Assembly (NCBI GenBank): GCA_035403225.1
Contig: DAONET010000021.1
Location: forward strand, 1 to 39,459
Origin: DAIRDK01 sp035403225
GTDB taxonomy: Bacteria; Bacteroidota; Bacteroidia; Bacteroidales; FEN-979
DNA length: 39,459 nucleotides
Direction of reading: 5' to 3'
Under the pieces are notes generated by a model. The model was not told the DNA's origin. It ran no database searches and saw nothing but the letters and a program-made list of their open reading frames with translations. Positions 24,578-34,418 of the stretch are shown here, piece after piece. Every line of letters begins with the position of its first letter. The first letter of the stretch is position 1. The translations under genes and the position numbers were made by a program.

Positions 24578-26017
24578 ATGAAAAAGATTGATCTCTTCGT
24601 ACTCAAATCCTACCTGGGTCCTTTGGTAATGACCTTTTTCATTGCGCTGTTCATCCTGTTGATGCAGTTTGTATGGAAATACATCGACGATCTGGTGGGG
24701 AAAGGGCTGGGCGTAGATGTCATTGCCCGGTTATTGTTCTATGCCTCCACCACGTTTGTCCCCATGGCTCTTCCGCTGGCCATTTTACTTTCATCCCTCA
24801 TGACCTTCGGAAACCTGGGTGAGCACTATGAGCTGGTGTCGATGAAGTCGGCGGGTATCTCTCTTCGCCGGATCATGGCCCCGCTGGTGGTCGTATCCGT
24901 TCTGATAAGCGGGATCGCTTTCTATTTCGCCAATAACGTCCTGCCATACGCCAATCTGAAATTTCTTTCCCTTTTGTATGATGTCAAGGAGAAAAAGCTG
25001 GCCTTCAACCTCCGCGAAGGGGTGTTTTATGACGGGATTGACGGATTTACCATCCGGGTCGGAAAAAAGGAAGCCGATGGAAGCACCATCCGCGACGTGA
25101 TGATTTACGATCACCGGGAGCGGAAAGGGAACACCTCGTGTACCATGGCTGAGTGGGGAAAGATGGAACTTACTCCCGACAAGAGATTCCTGATTTTCCG
25201 CCTGTATAACGGGACCAATTACGAAGAGCGAACCGACGTCAAGAACAGCGAGCGTAAAAGACCTTTCCAGCGAACCCGTTTCAGTGAGCAGTTCCAGACG
25301 TTCGACCTTTCAGCCTTACAGCTTACCCGCACCGACGAAAACCTGTTCAAGAAAAATTTCGAGATGCAGAACATGAGCCAACTCAGGGTATCCATCGATT
25401 CCTTAAGGAAAGACCTGCTCACGGAGAAAATTACCGCTGCCGGATCCATCACGAAAAGATTTCCATCGTTAAAAGAAAAAGTCAGCGCCCCGGTCAAGCC
25501 TGCCATCAAACCGGCAAAGCCTTTTAACAACAGCCTGTTGTTGAATTTCAAACAGGCAGATTGGGCGTCCATCCTGGCCGTTGCCGGACACAGCGCCTCC
25601 AATGCCCGCGAATCGGCTGTCTTCAATTCAACCGTTCTGAAATCGAAAGAGAAGATCCTCCACAAACACGAGATCGTCCTGCATAAAAAAATCACCTTTT
25701 CCATAGCCTGTTTCCTGTTGTTCTTTATCGGAGCTCCTCTCGGGGCCATCATCCGGAAAGGAGGGCTGGGGATGCCTGCGGTGGTAGCGTCGCTGTTTTT
25801 CATTCTTTACTACCTTATTTCTTTCATCGGAGAAAAATATTCTGTCGTCGGAGCGGTTCCGGCCTGGCAAGGGATGTGGATCTCTTCCGCGGTCCTGTTG
25901 CCGATGGGTATCTTCCTGGTGTACAAAGCCAATGTGGATGCTTCCTTGTTCGACATTGACGCCTGGATCCGCCTGTTTCAGAAAATATTCAAAATCAATA
26001 CACAACCCCGGTCATGA
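24578..26017 (+). CDS. LPS export permease, LptF/LptG family
   Basis: 479 residues from the ATG at 24578 (MKKIDLFVLKSYLGPL). A TTG nine codons earlier lies inside the TATCTTTG promoter word, so the ATG is chosen. YjgP/YjgQ-type permeases form the inner-membrane channel of the Lpt machine that extracts lipopolysaccharide. Membrane segments cluster at about 10-120 and 385-465. A soluble periplasmic beta-jellyroll region with a long variable insertion lies between, larger than in E. coli LptF, as is common in Bacteroidota. Typical motifs are YIDDLVGKGL and LSSLMTFGNLGEHYELVSMKSAGIS. The stop overlaps the next glycosyltransferase start by 4 nt (ATGA), a tight operon. LptF versus LptG cannot be settled from sequence. 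Confidence 0.92.
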   Translation: MKKIDLFVLKSYLGPLVMTFFIALFILLMQFVWKYIDDLVGKGLGVDVIARLLFYASTTFVPMALPLAILLSSLMTFGNLGEHYELVSMKSAGISLRRIMAPLVVVSVLISGIAFYFANNVLPYANLKFLSLLYDVKEKKLAFNLREGVFYDGIDGFTIRVGKKEADGSTIRDVMIYDHRERKGNTSCTMAEWGKMELTPDKRFLIFRLYNGTNYEERTDVKNSERKRPFQRTRFSEQFQTFDLSALQLTRTDENLFKKNFEMQNMSQLRVSIDSLRKDLLTEKITAAGSITKRFPSLKEKVSAPVKPAIKPAKPFNNSLLLNFKQADWASILAVAGHSASNARESAVFNSTVLKSKEKILHKHEIVLHKKITFSIACFLLFFIGAPLGAIIRKGGLGMPAVVASLFFILYYLISFIGEKYSVVGAVPAWQGMWISSAVLLPMGIFLVYKANVDASLFDIDAWIRLFQKIFKINTQPRS

Positions 26018-27234
26018 ATGTCCTGCTGATTTGTAATAAATCTCCCTGGCCACTCAAGGAGGGAGGCCCTATCGCCATGAATATGGTCATTGAGGGATTG
26101 CACCGTGCCGGTCATCAAGTTCGCGTGCTGGCCGTGAATTCCTATAAATACCATGTCGATCCCGCGCAGATCCCCGGCGAATTCAGGGAGAAGTGCGGTA
26201 TCGAGCTGGTGGATGTGGATCTTCGTGTCAAGCCGGTTTCCGCTTTTCTGAACCTGTTCACGGGGAAGTCATACCACGTGCAGCGTTTCGAATCAGCCTC
26301 TTTCCGTAAAGCGCTGATCCGCATCCTGAAAACCGGATCCTTCGATATCGTGCAGTTGGAAACACTGTTTGTCTGCCCCTATATCCCCGTGATCCGTAAG
26401 TATTCAACGGCCAAAATCATCCTGAGAGCGCACAATATCGAACACCTGATCTGGGAAAGGCTCGCAGACGAAACCGGGAATCGCTTAAAAAGATGGTATA
26501 TCCGGCATCTGGCTTCCACCCTGAAGGAGTATGAGCACACGATCATCCGTCAGGTCGATGGCATCGCCGCCATCACGATGAAAGATGCGGACTATTTTAC
26601 CAATGTACTGAATTCCGCAGGCGTAAGCCAGACAGCCATCCCGGTGATCGATATCCCTTTCGGGCTGGATATCGGCATCTATTCACTCCCTGCCGGAAAA
26701 ACCAACCCGGTCAGCCTCTTTTCCATCGGTTCCATGAACTGGATGCCCAATGAAGAAGGGGTGAAATGGTTTCTCGAAAATGTCTGGCCGGGAATCCGTG
26801 AGCAATACCCTTCGCTGACTTATTACCTGGCGGGCCGGTCCATGCCTGACTGGATGCGTCAATTAAAGATTTCCGGCGTGGAAGTTTTAGGCGAAGTGGA
26901 AGATGCTCATGAATTCATCCGGGACCACTCGGTCATGATCGTTCCTCTCTTTTCCGGCAGCGGTATCCGCATCAAGATCATTGAAGGGATGGCTCTCGGC
27001 AAGACCATCATCTCCACCTCGCTGGGAGCGGAAGGCATCAGTTACATCAACGGTGAAAACATCCTGATCGCCAACACCCCCTGTGAGTTTTTCGACATGA
27101 TCTCTCTGTGCTGTGAAGACCCGGGCCGCCGTCAGATGATCGGCCGGAATGCACGTGAACTCATCGAGAGAGAATACGACCGCGATGCCATCACGCACCG
27201 CCTGATCAGTTTTTATCAACACCTCACAGAGTAA
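26014..27234 (+). CDS. Glycosyltransferase, GT4-type (GT-B fold)
   Basis: 406 residues. The N-terminal half has the Rossmann-like start LLICNKSPWPLKEGGPIAMNM seen in GT4 enzymes, and the C-terminal half carries SGIRIKIIEGMALGKTIISTSLGAEGI, the nucleotide-sugar-binding E-x7-E-like region. A cytoplasmic or membrane-associated transferase, probably building surface glycans, is expected from the overlap with the LPS permease gene upstream. Substrate unknown. The related gene downstream is separated by 39 bp and has its own promoter-like word. Confidence 0.88.
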   Translation: MNVLLICNKSPWPLKEGGPIAMNMVIEGLHRAGHQVRVLAVNSYKYHVDPAQIPGEFREKCGIELVDVDLRVKPVSAFLNLFTGKSYHVQRFESASFRKALIRILKTGSFDIVQLETLFVCPYIPVIRKYSTAKIILRAHNIEHLIWERLADETGNRLKRWYIRHLASTLKEYEHTIIRQVDGIAAITMKDADYFTNVLNSAGVSQTAIPVIDIPFGLDIGIYSLPAGKTNPVSLFSIGSMNWMPNEEGVKWFLENVWPGIREQYPSLTYYLAGRSMPDWMRQLKISGVEVLGEVEDAHEFIRDHSVMIVPLFSGSGIRIKIIEGMALGKTIISTSLGAEGISYINGENILIANTPCEFFDMISLCCEDPGRRQMIGRNARELIEREYDRDAITHRLISFYQHLTE

Positions 27235-27246
27235 AGGGTATTTTCT

Positions 27247-27254
27247 TACTTTTG
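27247..27254 (+). promoter_or_regulatory. Candidate -7 element before the second glycosyltransferase
   Basis: TACTTTTG fits TAnnTTTG and lies 19 bp before the ATG at 27274. No obvious TTG partner; it may be a secondary promoter inside the operon. Confidence 0.35.
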
Positions 27255-27273
27255 TCAATCTGAAGCCCTTCGC

Positions 27274-28437
27274 ATGAGAATCTTTTTTTTACTACCGCGC
27301 GTTCCCTATCCGACTGAGAAAGGAGATAAATTACGTGCCTTCCATCAGATCAAACAACTTTCGGGAGATCATGAAATCATTATCTGCGCCATCAACCATG
27401 GAACGCTTCACCAGGATGCCATCCCGGTACTGAAAAAATATGCGAAAGCCGTACACATCATCCCCGGCTCGCGTTTCACCATCCTCACCGGGCTCATGAA
27501 CGCTTTTTTCAACGGGAAACCGTTTCAGGTGGGTTATTTTTATAACCGCCACGCCGAAAAAAAGATCCATGATCTGATCAGCGAATACAAACCCGACCAT
27601 ATCTTCTGCCAGCTGATACGCGTTGCAGAATATGTCAAAGACCTGCCCATCCCCAAAACCCTCGACTACCAGGATGTATTTTCCAAAGGGGTGGAACGCC
27701 GGATTCCGAAGTCATCGGTTTTCATGAGACCTTTCCTTAGGATGGAATATCAGCGACTGATGAAATACGAGCACGACATCTTCGAAAAATTCAACCACCG
27801 CATCATCATCTCCGCACCCGACCGCGAGCTCATCCCCCATCCCGACCGGGAAAAGATCGTGGTGGTGGCCAACGGCGTCGATACGGACTTCTTTCATCCC
27901 CTTGAACGGGAAAAAAGATACGACCTTGTCTTTACCGGTAATATGGGATACCCGCCCAACATCGATGCGGCGGAATACCTGGTAAAACGCATCCTGCCTC
28001 TCGTTTCCAAACACCGGCCCGGAATCAGACTGCTCATCGCAGGCGCCAACCCGAACATGCGGGTGCTGGTCCTGAAATCCCCCCAGGTAGATGTGAGCGG
28101 ATGGGTCGCCGATATGCGCGAATGTTATGCGGGCGCCCGGATCTTCATCGCCCCCATGCAACTGGGAACCGGCCTTCAGAATAAGCTGCTGGAAGCCATG
28201 GCCATGAACATCCCCTGTATTACTTCTCCCCTCGCCAACCACGCCCTCGGAGCAAAAGCAGGCGAAGAGATCCTCGTGGCCGACAACCCGCAGGCTTACG
28301 CCGACGCTATCCTGTCACTCCTCAATGATCCTGAAATCGCCGGGCGGATCGGATCACAGGGACATCAATTTGTGCTTAGTAACTATAACTGGGAAACAGA
28401 AACGCGGAAGATCGAATCGCTGATGCTGAACCGTTAA
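27274..28437 (+). CDS. Glycosyltransferase resembling the exopolysaccharide-associated (EpsH/PEP-CTERM type) sugar transferase family
   Basis: 387 residues. The start, FFLLPRVPYPTEKGDKLRAFHQI, and the motifs VVVANGVDTDFFHP, LVFTGNMGYPPNIDA, FIAPMQLGTGLQNKLLEAMAMNIPCITSPLA and a final L.NYNWE are those of the GT4-like transferases often found in exopolysaccharide loci. GLQNKLLEAMA is the donor-sugar-binding segment. It follows another GT4-type gene, so both probably act in the same surface-glycan pathway. Acceptor and donor sugars are unknown. No exosortase gene is in the window, so the EpsH link is only family resemblance. Confidence 0.87.
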   Translation: MRIFFLLPRVPYPTEKGDKLRAFHQIKQLSGDHEIIICAINHGTLHQDAIPVLKKYAKAVHIIPGSRFTILTGLMNAFFNGKPFQVGYFYNRHAEKKIHDLISEYKPDHIFCQLIRVAEYVKDLPIPKTLDYQDVFSKGVERRIPKSSVFMRPFLRMEYQRLMKYEHDIFEKFNHRIIISAPDRELIPHPDREKIVVVANGVDTDFFHPLEREKRYDLVFTGNMGYPPNIDAAEYLVKRILPLVSKHRPGIRLLIAGANPNMRVLVLKSPQVDVSGWVADMRECYAGARIFIAPMQLGTGLQNKLLEAMAMNIPCITSPLANHALGAKAGEEILVADNPQAYADAILSLLNDPEIAGRIGSQGHQFVLSNYNWETETRKIESLMLNR

Positions 28438-28462
28438 CCTGCTCCCTTCTTTAACAATCCAC

Positions 28463-30145
<1,683 letters not shown>

Positions 30146-30165
30146 CAGATGAAAAATATAACCTG

Positions 30166-30173
30166 TATCTTTG
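30166..30173 (+). promoter_or_regulatory. -7 element (TATCTTTG) before hisS
   Basis: TATCTTTGCATAAAC on the plus strand. A TTG in the word is in frame with hisS but belongs to the promoter, so the gene start is taken as the ATG at 30189. Leader about 10 nt. The preceding region has no clean TTG. Confidence 0.5.
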
Positions 30174-30188
30174 CATAAACTACCCTGC

Positions 30189-31562
30189 ATGTCAGTACAA
30201 AAGCCATCCATTCCGAAAGGTACGCGCGACTTCTCCCCGCCGGAGATGGTGAGGCGAAATTATATCTTCGACACCATCCGGTCGGTCTTTGGAAAATACG
30301 GATACCTCCCCATCGAGACCCCGGCCATGGAAAACCTTTCCACCCTGCTCGGGAAATACGGCGATGAAGGCGACAAGCTGCTTTTCAAAATCCTGAATTC
30401 GGGTGATTTCCTGGCGCCGCTGAAATCGATAGACCACTCATCCTCATCGCCAGACACCCGGGAAGTTGCTCCCCTGATCTCTGAAAAAGGCCTGCGGTAC
30501 GACCTTACCGTACCCTTTGCCCGCTTTGTCGTCCAACACCAGAATGACCTCGTCTTCCCCTTCAAAAGATTTCAGATCCAGCCGGTCTGGAGAGCTGACC
30601 GTCCGCAGAAAGGCCGCTACCGGGAGTTCTTCCAGTGCGATGTGGATGTGATCGGCAGTAACTCGATGACCTGTGAGGTGGAACTTCTGCAGATCATCCA
30701 CGAAGTCTTCTCCCGGCTGGGCATCTCTGTCAGGATCCTCATCAATAACCGGAAGATCCTCGCCGGCTTAGCCGAAGCGATCGGGGAACCGGATAAATTC
30801 ATCGATATTACTACGGCCATCGACAAACTCGATAAAACCGACATCGGACAGGTCAACTGCGAATTAGCGGAAAAAGGGCTGAAACCCGATTCCATCGAAG
30901 CGCTGCAACCCATCCTTCTCTCCTCCGGCTCTATCGAAGAAAAGCTGACGCTCCTCAACCGGTTTTTCACCAACTCGGAAACGGGGAAAAAAGGCATGGA
31001 AGAGATCAACATCGTTTACGGATACCTGAAAGACCTCCATTTCCCCTGTCCGGTCGACCTGGACCTCAAACTGGCCCGCGGACTGAATTACTACACGGGC
31101 ACCATCATCGAAGTAAAAGCAGCGGATGTTTCCATCGGGAGCATCTGCGGAGGCGGAAGATACGATGACCTCACCGGGATATTCGGACTCAAAGGCATGT
31201 CGGGCGTAGGAGTATCCTTTGGCGCTGACCGCATCTATGACGTCATGACAGAACTTCAGGCCTTCCCTTCCTCCCTGGGTACTCCTGCTAAAGTTTTATT
31301 TCTTAACTTTGGTCAGAAAGAAGAAAAAGAGAGCCTGCTCCTGCTGGCACGGGTCAGAAAAGGAGGCATCGCTGCCGAACTTTATCCGGATCCCGTGAAA
31401 CTGAAAAAACAGATGGAGTACGCCAACAAAAGAAACATTCCGTTTGTCGCCATGATCGGTAACGAAGAACTGGCTTCCGGGAAGATCACGCTCAAGAACA
31501 TGATCACCGGCGTCCAGGAAACCATCAGCCGTGACGATCTGATCAAACATATCACAGAATGA
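30189..31562 (+). CDS. hisS: Histidyl-tRNA synthetase
   Basis: 457 residues from the ATG (MSVQKPSIPKGTRDFSPPEM). The class II aminoacyl-tRNA synthetase motifs are complete: motif 1 PIETPAMENL region, motif 2 FQIQPVWRADRPQKGRYREF at about 128-147, and motif 3 around GVGVSFGADRIYDV. The histidine-specific signature is LARGLNYYTGT near 300, and GGGRYDDLTG precedes motif 3. A C-terminal anticodon-binding domain follows (about 365-457). It charges tRNA-His with histidine. The insertion and extension pattern is that of the Bacteroidota/eukaryote-like HisS. The stop overlaps an ATG of a 22-codon ORF (31559). Confidence 0.97.
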   Translation: MSVQKPSIPKGTRDFSPPEMVRRNYIFDTIRSVFGKYGYLPIETPAMENLSTLLGKYGDEGDKLLFKILNSGDFLAPLKSIDHSSSSPDTREVAPLISEKGLRYDLTVPFARFVVQHQNDLVFPFKRFQIQPVWRADRPQKGRYREFFQCDVDVIGSNSMTCEVELLQIIHEVFSRLGISVRILINNRKILAGLAEAIGEPDKFIDITTAIDKLDKTDIGQVNCELAEKGLKPDSIEALQPILLSSGSIEEKLTLLNRFFTNSETGKKGMEEINIVYGYLKDLHFPCPVDLDLKLARGLNYYTGTIIEVKAADVSIGSICGGGRYDDLTGIFGLKGMSGVGVSFGADRIYDVMTELQAFPSSLGTPAKVLFLNFGQKEEKESLLLLARVRKGGIAAELYPDPVKLKKQMEYANKRNIPFVAMIGNEELASGKITLKNMITGVQETISRDDLIKHITE

Positions 31563-31627
31563 AGAAGAATTTTATCATTGCCATCATCAACGCCAGAAGC
31601 TGGGTCACCGGCGCAGAGTATGAATGA
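31559..31627 (+). CDS. Possible 22-residue micropeptide ORF overlapping the hisS stop
   Basis: ATG overlaps the hisS TGA (ATGA). The product would be Lys-Lys at the start, a short hydrophobic run (FIIAIINA) and a Trp, then a stop at 31627. No family is recognised and the reading frame is short, so this is probably chance, but the start overlap is the arrangement used for translational coupling. It lies in the 130-bp hisS-to-lyase gap, which otherwise has no recognisable terminator or clear promoter. Confidence 0.2.
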   Translation: MKKNFIIAIINARSWVTGAEYE

Positions 31628-31692
31628 TTTCTCCCTGCTCCCTCTTCTGTGTTGTTATTTTCTTTTATCATTCAATCATTAAAAATTTTCTT

Positions 31693-33216
31693 ATGACAGT
31701 TATTTTAAACGGTTCGGGACTGACTATTGAAAAAGTGGTTAATGTCGCCCGGAATAATGAAAAAGTGGAGCTGGCTCCCGAAGCGGTAAAACGGATCAAC
31801 GAATGCCGCGCCATGCTCGAAAAAAAGATCGATGCTCACGAGATCATGTACGGTGTGAACACCGGCATCGGTGAGTTTTCGGAAGTAGTGCTGACCGACG
31901 ATCAGGTAAAAGACTTTCAGAAGTACCTTATTTATAATCACGCTGCCGGCATTGGCGAGCCGATGCCCATCGAATGGGTGCGTGGCGCCATGCTTGGCCG
32001 CATCAACGTTCATGCTCATGGTAATTCCGGTTGCAGGCTGGAGATCACCCAGACTTTTGTTGACATGCTGAACAAAGGAGTCACTCCGTATGTCTGCAAA
32101 AAGGGTTCCGTTGGCGCTTGTGGCGACCTGGCTCCGATGGCTCAGATCGCTCTGCTGATGATGGGAGAAGGCCGTGCTTATTATGATGGCGTACTGATGG
32201 AAGGCCGCGATGCCTTAAAGGCAGCAGGTATCCCCATCCCCGGTCTGAAAGCTCGCGACGGACTGGCTGCCATCAACGGATCCAACGTCCTTACCGCGAT
32301 GAGCGCCATTTTCCTGTACGACGCCTTCAACTGGCTGCGTCAGGCTGAAATCGCTGCCGCCATGTCGCTGGAAGCCATGAAAGCCAACATGCGTCCGTAT
32401 CACCCGCTGCTTCACGAAGTACGTGGTTTTAAAGGCGCCATGCAGAGCGCTGCCTCTATCCTTAAATGCGTCTCCGGAGGCGACCTGGACGAGTTGAAGA
32501 TCAAATGCAAGGTGCAGGACGCTTATTCCATGCGTTCCACACCCCAGGTGATCGGCAGCGCCCGCGATGCGTTGGGATATGCACGTTCACAGGTCGAGAT
32601 CGAACTCAACGGCGTTGGCGACAACCCGATTTTCTTCCCCGAAAAAAACCTGCAGATTTCCGGAGCCAACTTCCAGGGAACTCCCGTATCACTCCCCATG
32701 GATATGGCCGGAGCTGCCATCACCATGGTCTGCGTGATGTCGGAACGCCGCATGAACAGGATGAACCACCCCGCCCTGAGCGTCGGACTGCCCGCATTCC
32801 TTACCAAAGGAGGCGGTCTGTTCAGCGGACTCATGCTGAGCCAGTACACCGCCGATACGCAGATCGTCGAACAGCGCATCCTGTCTATGCCCGCCTGTAT
32901 CCAGTCAATCCCGGCTGCCGCTGACCAGGAAGACTTTGTCTCCATGGGCATGAATACCGCCCTGAAGAACTTCCAGATCCTGGAAAACGCCTTTGGCATC
33001 CTCGGGATTGAATTCATGGCTGCCGCACAGGCGCTGGATTTCCGCGAATACAAGTTCGGCGCCGGCACCAGCAAAGCCAAAGAAGTCATTCGCAAGCACG
33101 TTGCGTTCCTCGATGTCGACCGGCCGCTTTATACCGATCACAACAAGATGATGGAACTGGTAAGATCCTGCGAGATCCTGGAAGAAGTCCAAAAAACCGT
33201 CGGCCATCTCGATTAA
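31693..33216 (+). CDS. Aromatic amino acid ammonia-lyase/aminomutase, HAL/PAL family, with Ala-Cys-Gly triad
   Basis: 507 residues from the ATG at 31693 (MTVILNGSGLTIEKVV). The track of open codons upstream is an unrelated hydrophobic tail. Enzymes of this family use a self-formed MIO group to remove ammonia from His, Phe or Tyr, or to shift the amino group. The MIO loop normally reads Ala-Ser-Gly; here it is GSVGACGDLAPM with Ala142-Cys143-Gly144. The selectivity position before HAAGIG is Tyr-Asn-His, close to the Ser-His of histidine ammonia-lyases. YGVNTGIGEF, GLAAINGSN and NPIFF are also conserved, as are the later family motifs (for example QDAYSMR). It is next to hisS but no hutU, hutI or ftcD is present, so histidine degradation is not shown. 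Substrate unsettled. Confidence 0.92.
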   Translation: MTVILNGSGLTIEKVVNVARNNEKVELAPEAVKRINECRAMLEKKIDAHEIMYGVNTGIGEFSEVVLTDDQVKDFQKYLIYNHAAGIGEPMPIEWVRGAMLGRINVHAHGNSGCRLEITQTFVDMLNKGVTPYVCKKGSVGACGDLAPMAQIALLMMGEGRAYYDGVLMEGRDALKAAGIPIPGLKARDGLAAINGSNVLTAMSAIFLYDAFNWLRQAEIAAAMSLEAMKANMRPYHPLLHEVRGFKGAMQSAASILKCVSGGDLDELKIKCKVQDAYSMRSTPQVIGSARDALGYARSQVEIELNGVGDNPIFFPEKNLQISGANFQGTPVSLPMDMAGAAITMVCVMSERRMNRMNHPALSVGLPAFLTKGGGLFSGLMLSQYTADTQIVEQRILSMPACIQSIPAAADQEDFVSMGMNTALKNFQILENAFGILGIEFMAAAQALDFREYKFGAGTSKAKEVIRKHVAFLDVDRPLYTDHNKMMELVRSCEILEEVQKTVGHLD

Positions 33217-33247
33217 TCCAGGTCTCTACCGGCAAATCATCTATCCT

Positions 33248-33688
33248 ATGATCGCAGAAACACCCGAAAACAAAACCCGGGAGAAAACAGCCAAACGTCC
33301 GTCACTGCTGACGGTTTTATGCATCCTGACATTTGTCGGAAGCGGGTTGAACATTTTTTCCGGGTTGATTGTCGGGTCCTTTTTTCCCGCGTTCACTACG
33401 ATCGCAGCCGATCTTGCCGAAACATACAAAATGCCGGGGATGGAGTTGATCACGGAAGGTACTCCCGCGTTCTTCTTCATCTCCGCATTGTTTTATGCCG
33501 GGTCAGTGGGAGGCGCCTATCTGATGTGGAAGATGATGAAAAACGGCTTTCACATTTATACCATCTCGCAGATCCTGCTGCTCATTACTCCCATGTATTT
33601 TTTCAAACTCCCCATTTCATGGGCCGACCTCATCCTCACCGGTTTCTTTGTCATCATGTACAGCCTGTTTTATAAGATCATGCAATAA
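33248..33688 (+). CDS. Small membrane protein of unknown function, paralogue A
   Basis: 146 residues with four predicted membrane helices (about 20-45, 75-100, 107-123, 125-143). A polar N-terminal 15 residues ends in KRPSLLTVLC. It is related to the next gene, with the same KRP.LLT.LC start of helix 1 and an A/G-rich second or third helix followed by LMW and a basic turn. Start chosen as ATG; the previous stop is 31 bp away. Function unknown. Confidence 0.75.
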   Translation: MIAETPENKTREKTAKRPSLLTVLCILTFVGSGLNIFSGLIVGSFFPAFTTIAADLAETYKMPGMELITEGTPAFFFISALFYAGSVGGAYLMWKMMKNGFHIYTISQILLLITPMYFFKLPISWADLILTGFFVIMYSLFYKIMQ

Positions 33689-33693
33689 ACCCC

Positions 33694-34116
33694 GTGAGCA
33701 ACAACAGCGCATCATCGGCCTCTCCGAATCCTGTCACCGGCAAAAGACCGGTTTTGCTGACAGCCTTGTGCCTGTTCTCCTTTGTCTTTTTCGGGATGAT
33801 CGCCCTCCTGCTGGTCATCTCCCTGTTTTATGCCGGATCCTTCCGGAGTCTTCTTAATACCTACCTTGCCGGCGCCACGTTGAACACTTCCGGAGTATTC
33901 CTGATCATCGCCTCCCTGTTCATCGTCTATGCCTGCGCCTTTGCCGGCATCCTGTTAATGTGGCGTTTACGGCGTAAAGGGTTTTATCTTTTCGTCGGCG
34001 CTGTGCTGATTCTCGGCGTTTTTCAGCTGTTCAGCAACGATTTTTCTTTCCTTTCAACCACCATTCTTATTATCCTGCTTCTCTTTTTCAGCCTTTTTTT
34101 CAGAAAACTGCACTGA
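33694..34116 (+). CDS. Small membrane protein of unknown function, paralogue B (GTG start)
   Basis: 140 residues starting at GTG, 5 bp after the stop of paralogue A. The GTG is supported because KRPVLLTALC then falls at residues 17-26, matching KRPSLLTVLC at 16-25 in the neighbour; the first in-frame ATG would remove that block. Three or four hydrophobic helices and a basic turn (LLMWRLRRKGFY) that aligns with LMWKMMKNGFH in paralogue A. No family recognised. Confidence 0.72.
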   Translation: MSNNSASSASPNPVTGKRPVLLTALCLFSFVFFGMIALLLVISLFYAGSFRSLLNTYLAGATLNTSGVFLIIASLFIVYACAFAGILLMWRLRRKGFYLFVGAVLILGVFQLFSNDFSFLSTTILIILLLFFSLFFRKLH

Positions 34117-34221
34117 TCTTCGGATTATCGAATGATTTTTACTCTTTGGGGAGATTTTTTTCTTCTTGGCAGTCAAACGATTAGATTTTTTTCTGAAAAT
34201 TTTTATTTTTTTTCTGAAAAA

Positions 34222-34252
34222 TTGTTTGTGAAGAAAATTTGTTTGTAAATTG
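34222..34252 (+). promoter_or_regulatory. Candidate promoter of the susC/susD operon
   Basis: TTG at 34222-34224 and TAAATTG at 34246-34252 are 21 bp apart. The -7 word lacks one T of TAnnTTTG. This would leave a leader of about 155 nt holding the short ORF and repeats. Confidence 0.4.
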
Positions 34253-34316
34253 CATTATTAAAGAGTGAGCAGGGAACAATTAACTCTATATATATTTTCA
34301 TATTGAAGAAAAAACT

Positions 34317-34418
34317 ATGATGGATTTCTTTCAATATCGTATCTATGGTAATATAATTACTAACCTTTTTATTAACCCTATTATTAACCCAATTACTAAC
34401 CAAAATCAAAGTTTATGA
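34317..34418 (+). CDS. 33-residue leader ORF overlapping the susC start
   Basis: Starts with two consecutive ATG codons and ends TTA TGA, its TGA overlapping the susC ATG (TTATGA). The product begins MMDFFQYRIYG and then repeats four-residue units (ITNL, FINP, IINP, ITNQ) because the 12-bp DNA repeats are in frame. No family recognised. The exact stop/start overlap suggests translational coupling or a regulatory leader, but this is inference; the frame may also be a by-product of the repeats. Confidence 0.35.
   Translation: MMDFFQYRIYGNIITNLFINPIINPITNQNQSL
34356..34403 (+). repeat. Four 12-bp direct repeats before susC
   Basis: The core TAACC occurs at 34361, 34373, 34385 and 34397, a spacing of exactly 12 bp each time. 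Consensus is about ATTAYTAACCNN. They end 12-14 bp before the susC ATG, within the leader ORF and across the likely ribosome-loading area. Confidence 0.8.

Larger units (their letters stand above)
34117..34414 (+). other. AT-rich leader region upstream of susC, 298 bp
   Basis: Contains a candidate promoter at 34222-34252, the leader ORF at 34317-34418 and four 12-bp repeats at 34356-34403. The first 100 bp after the small membrane gene is T-rich with no good stem-loop. Confidence 0.6.

Noticed and set aside
34203..34409. 68-residue minus-strand ORF upstream of susC
   Set aside because: AT-rich translation with no features, opposite to the likely susC promoter and leader.
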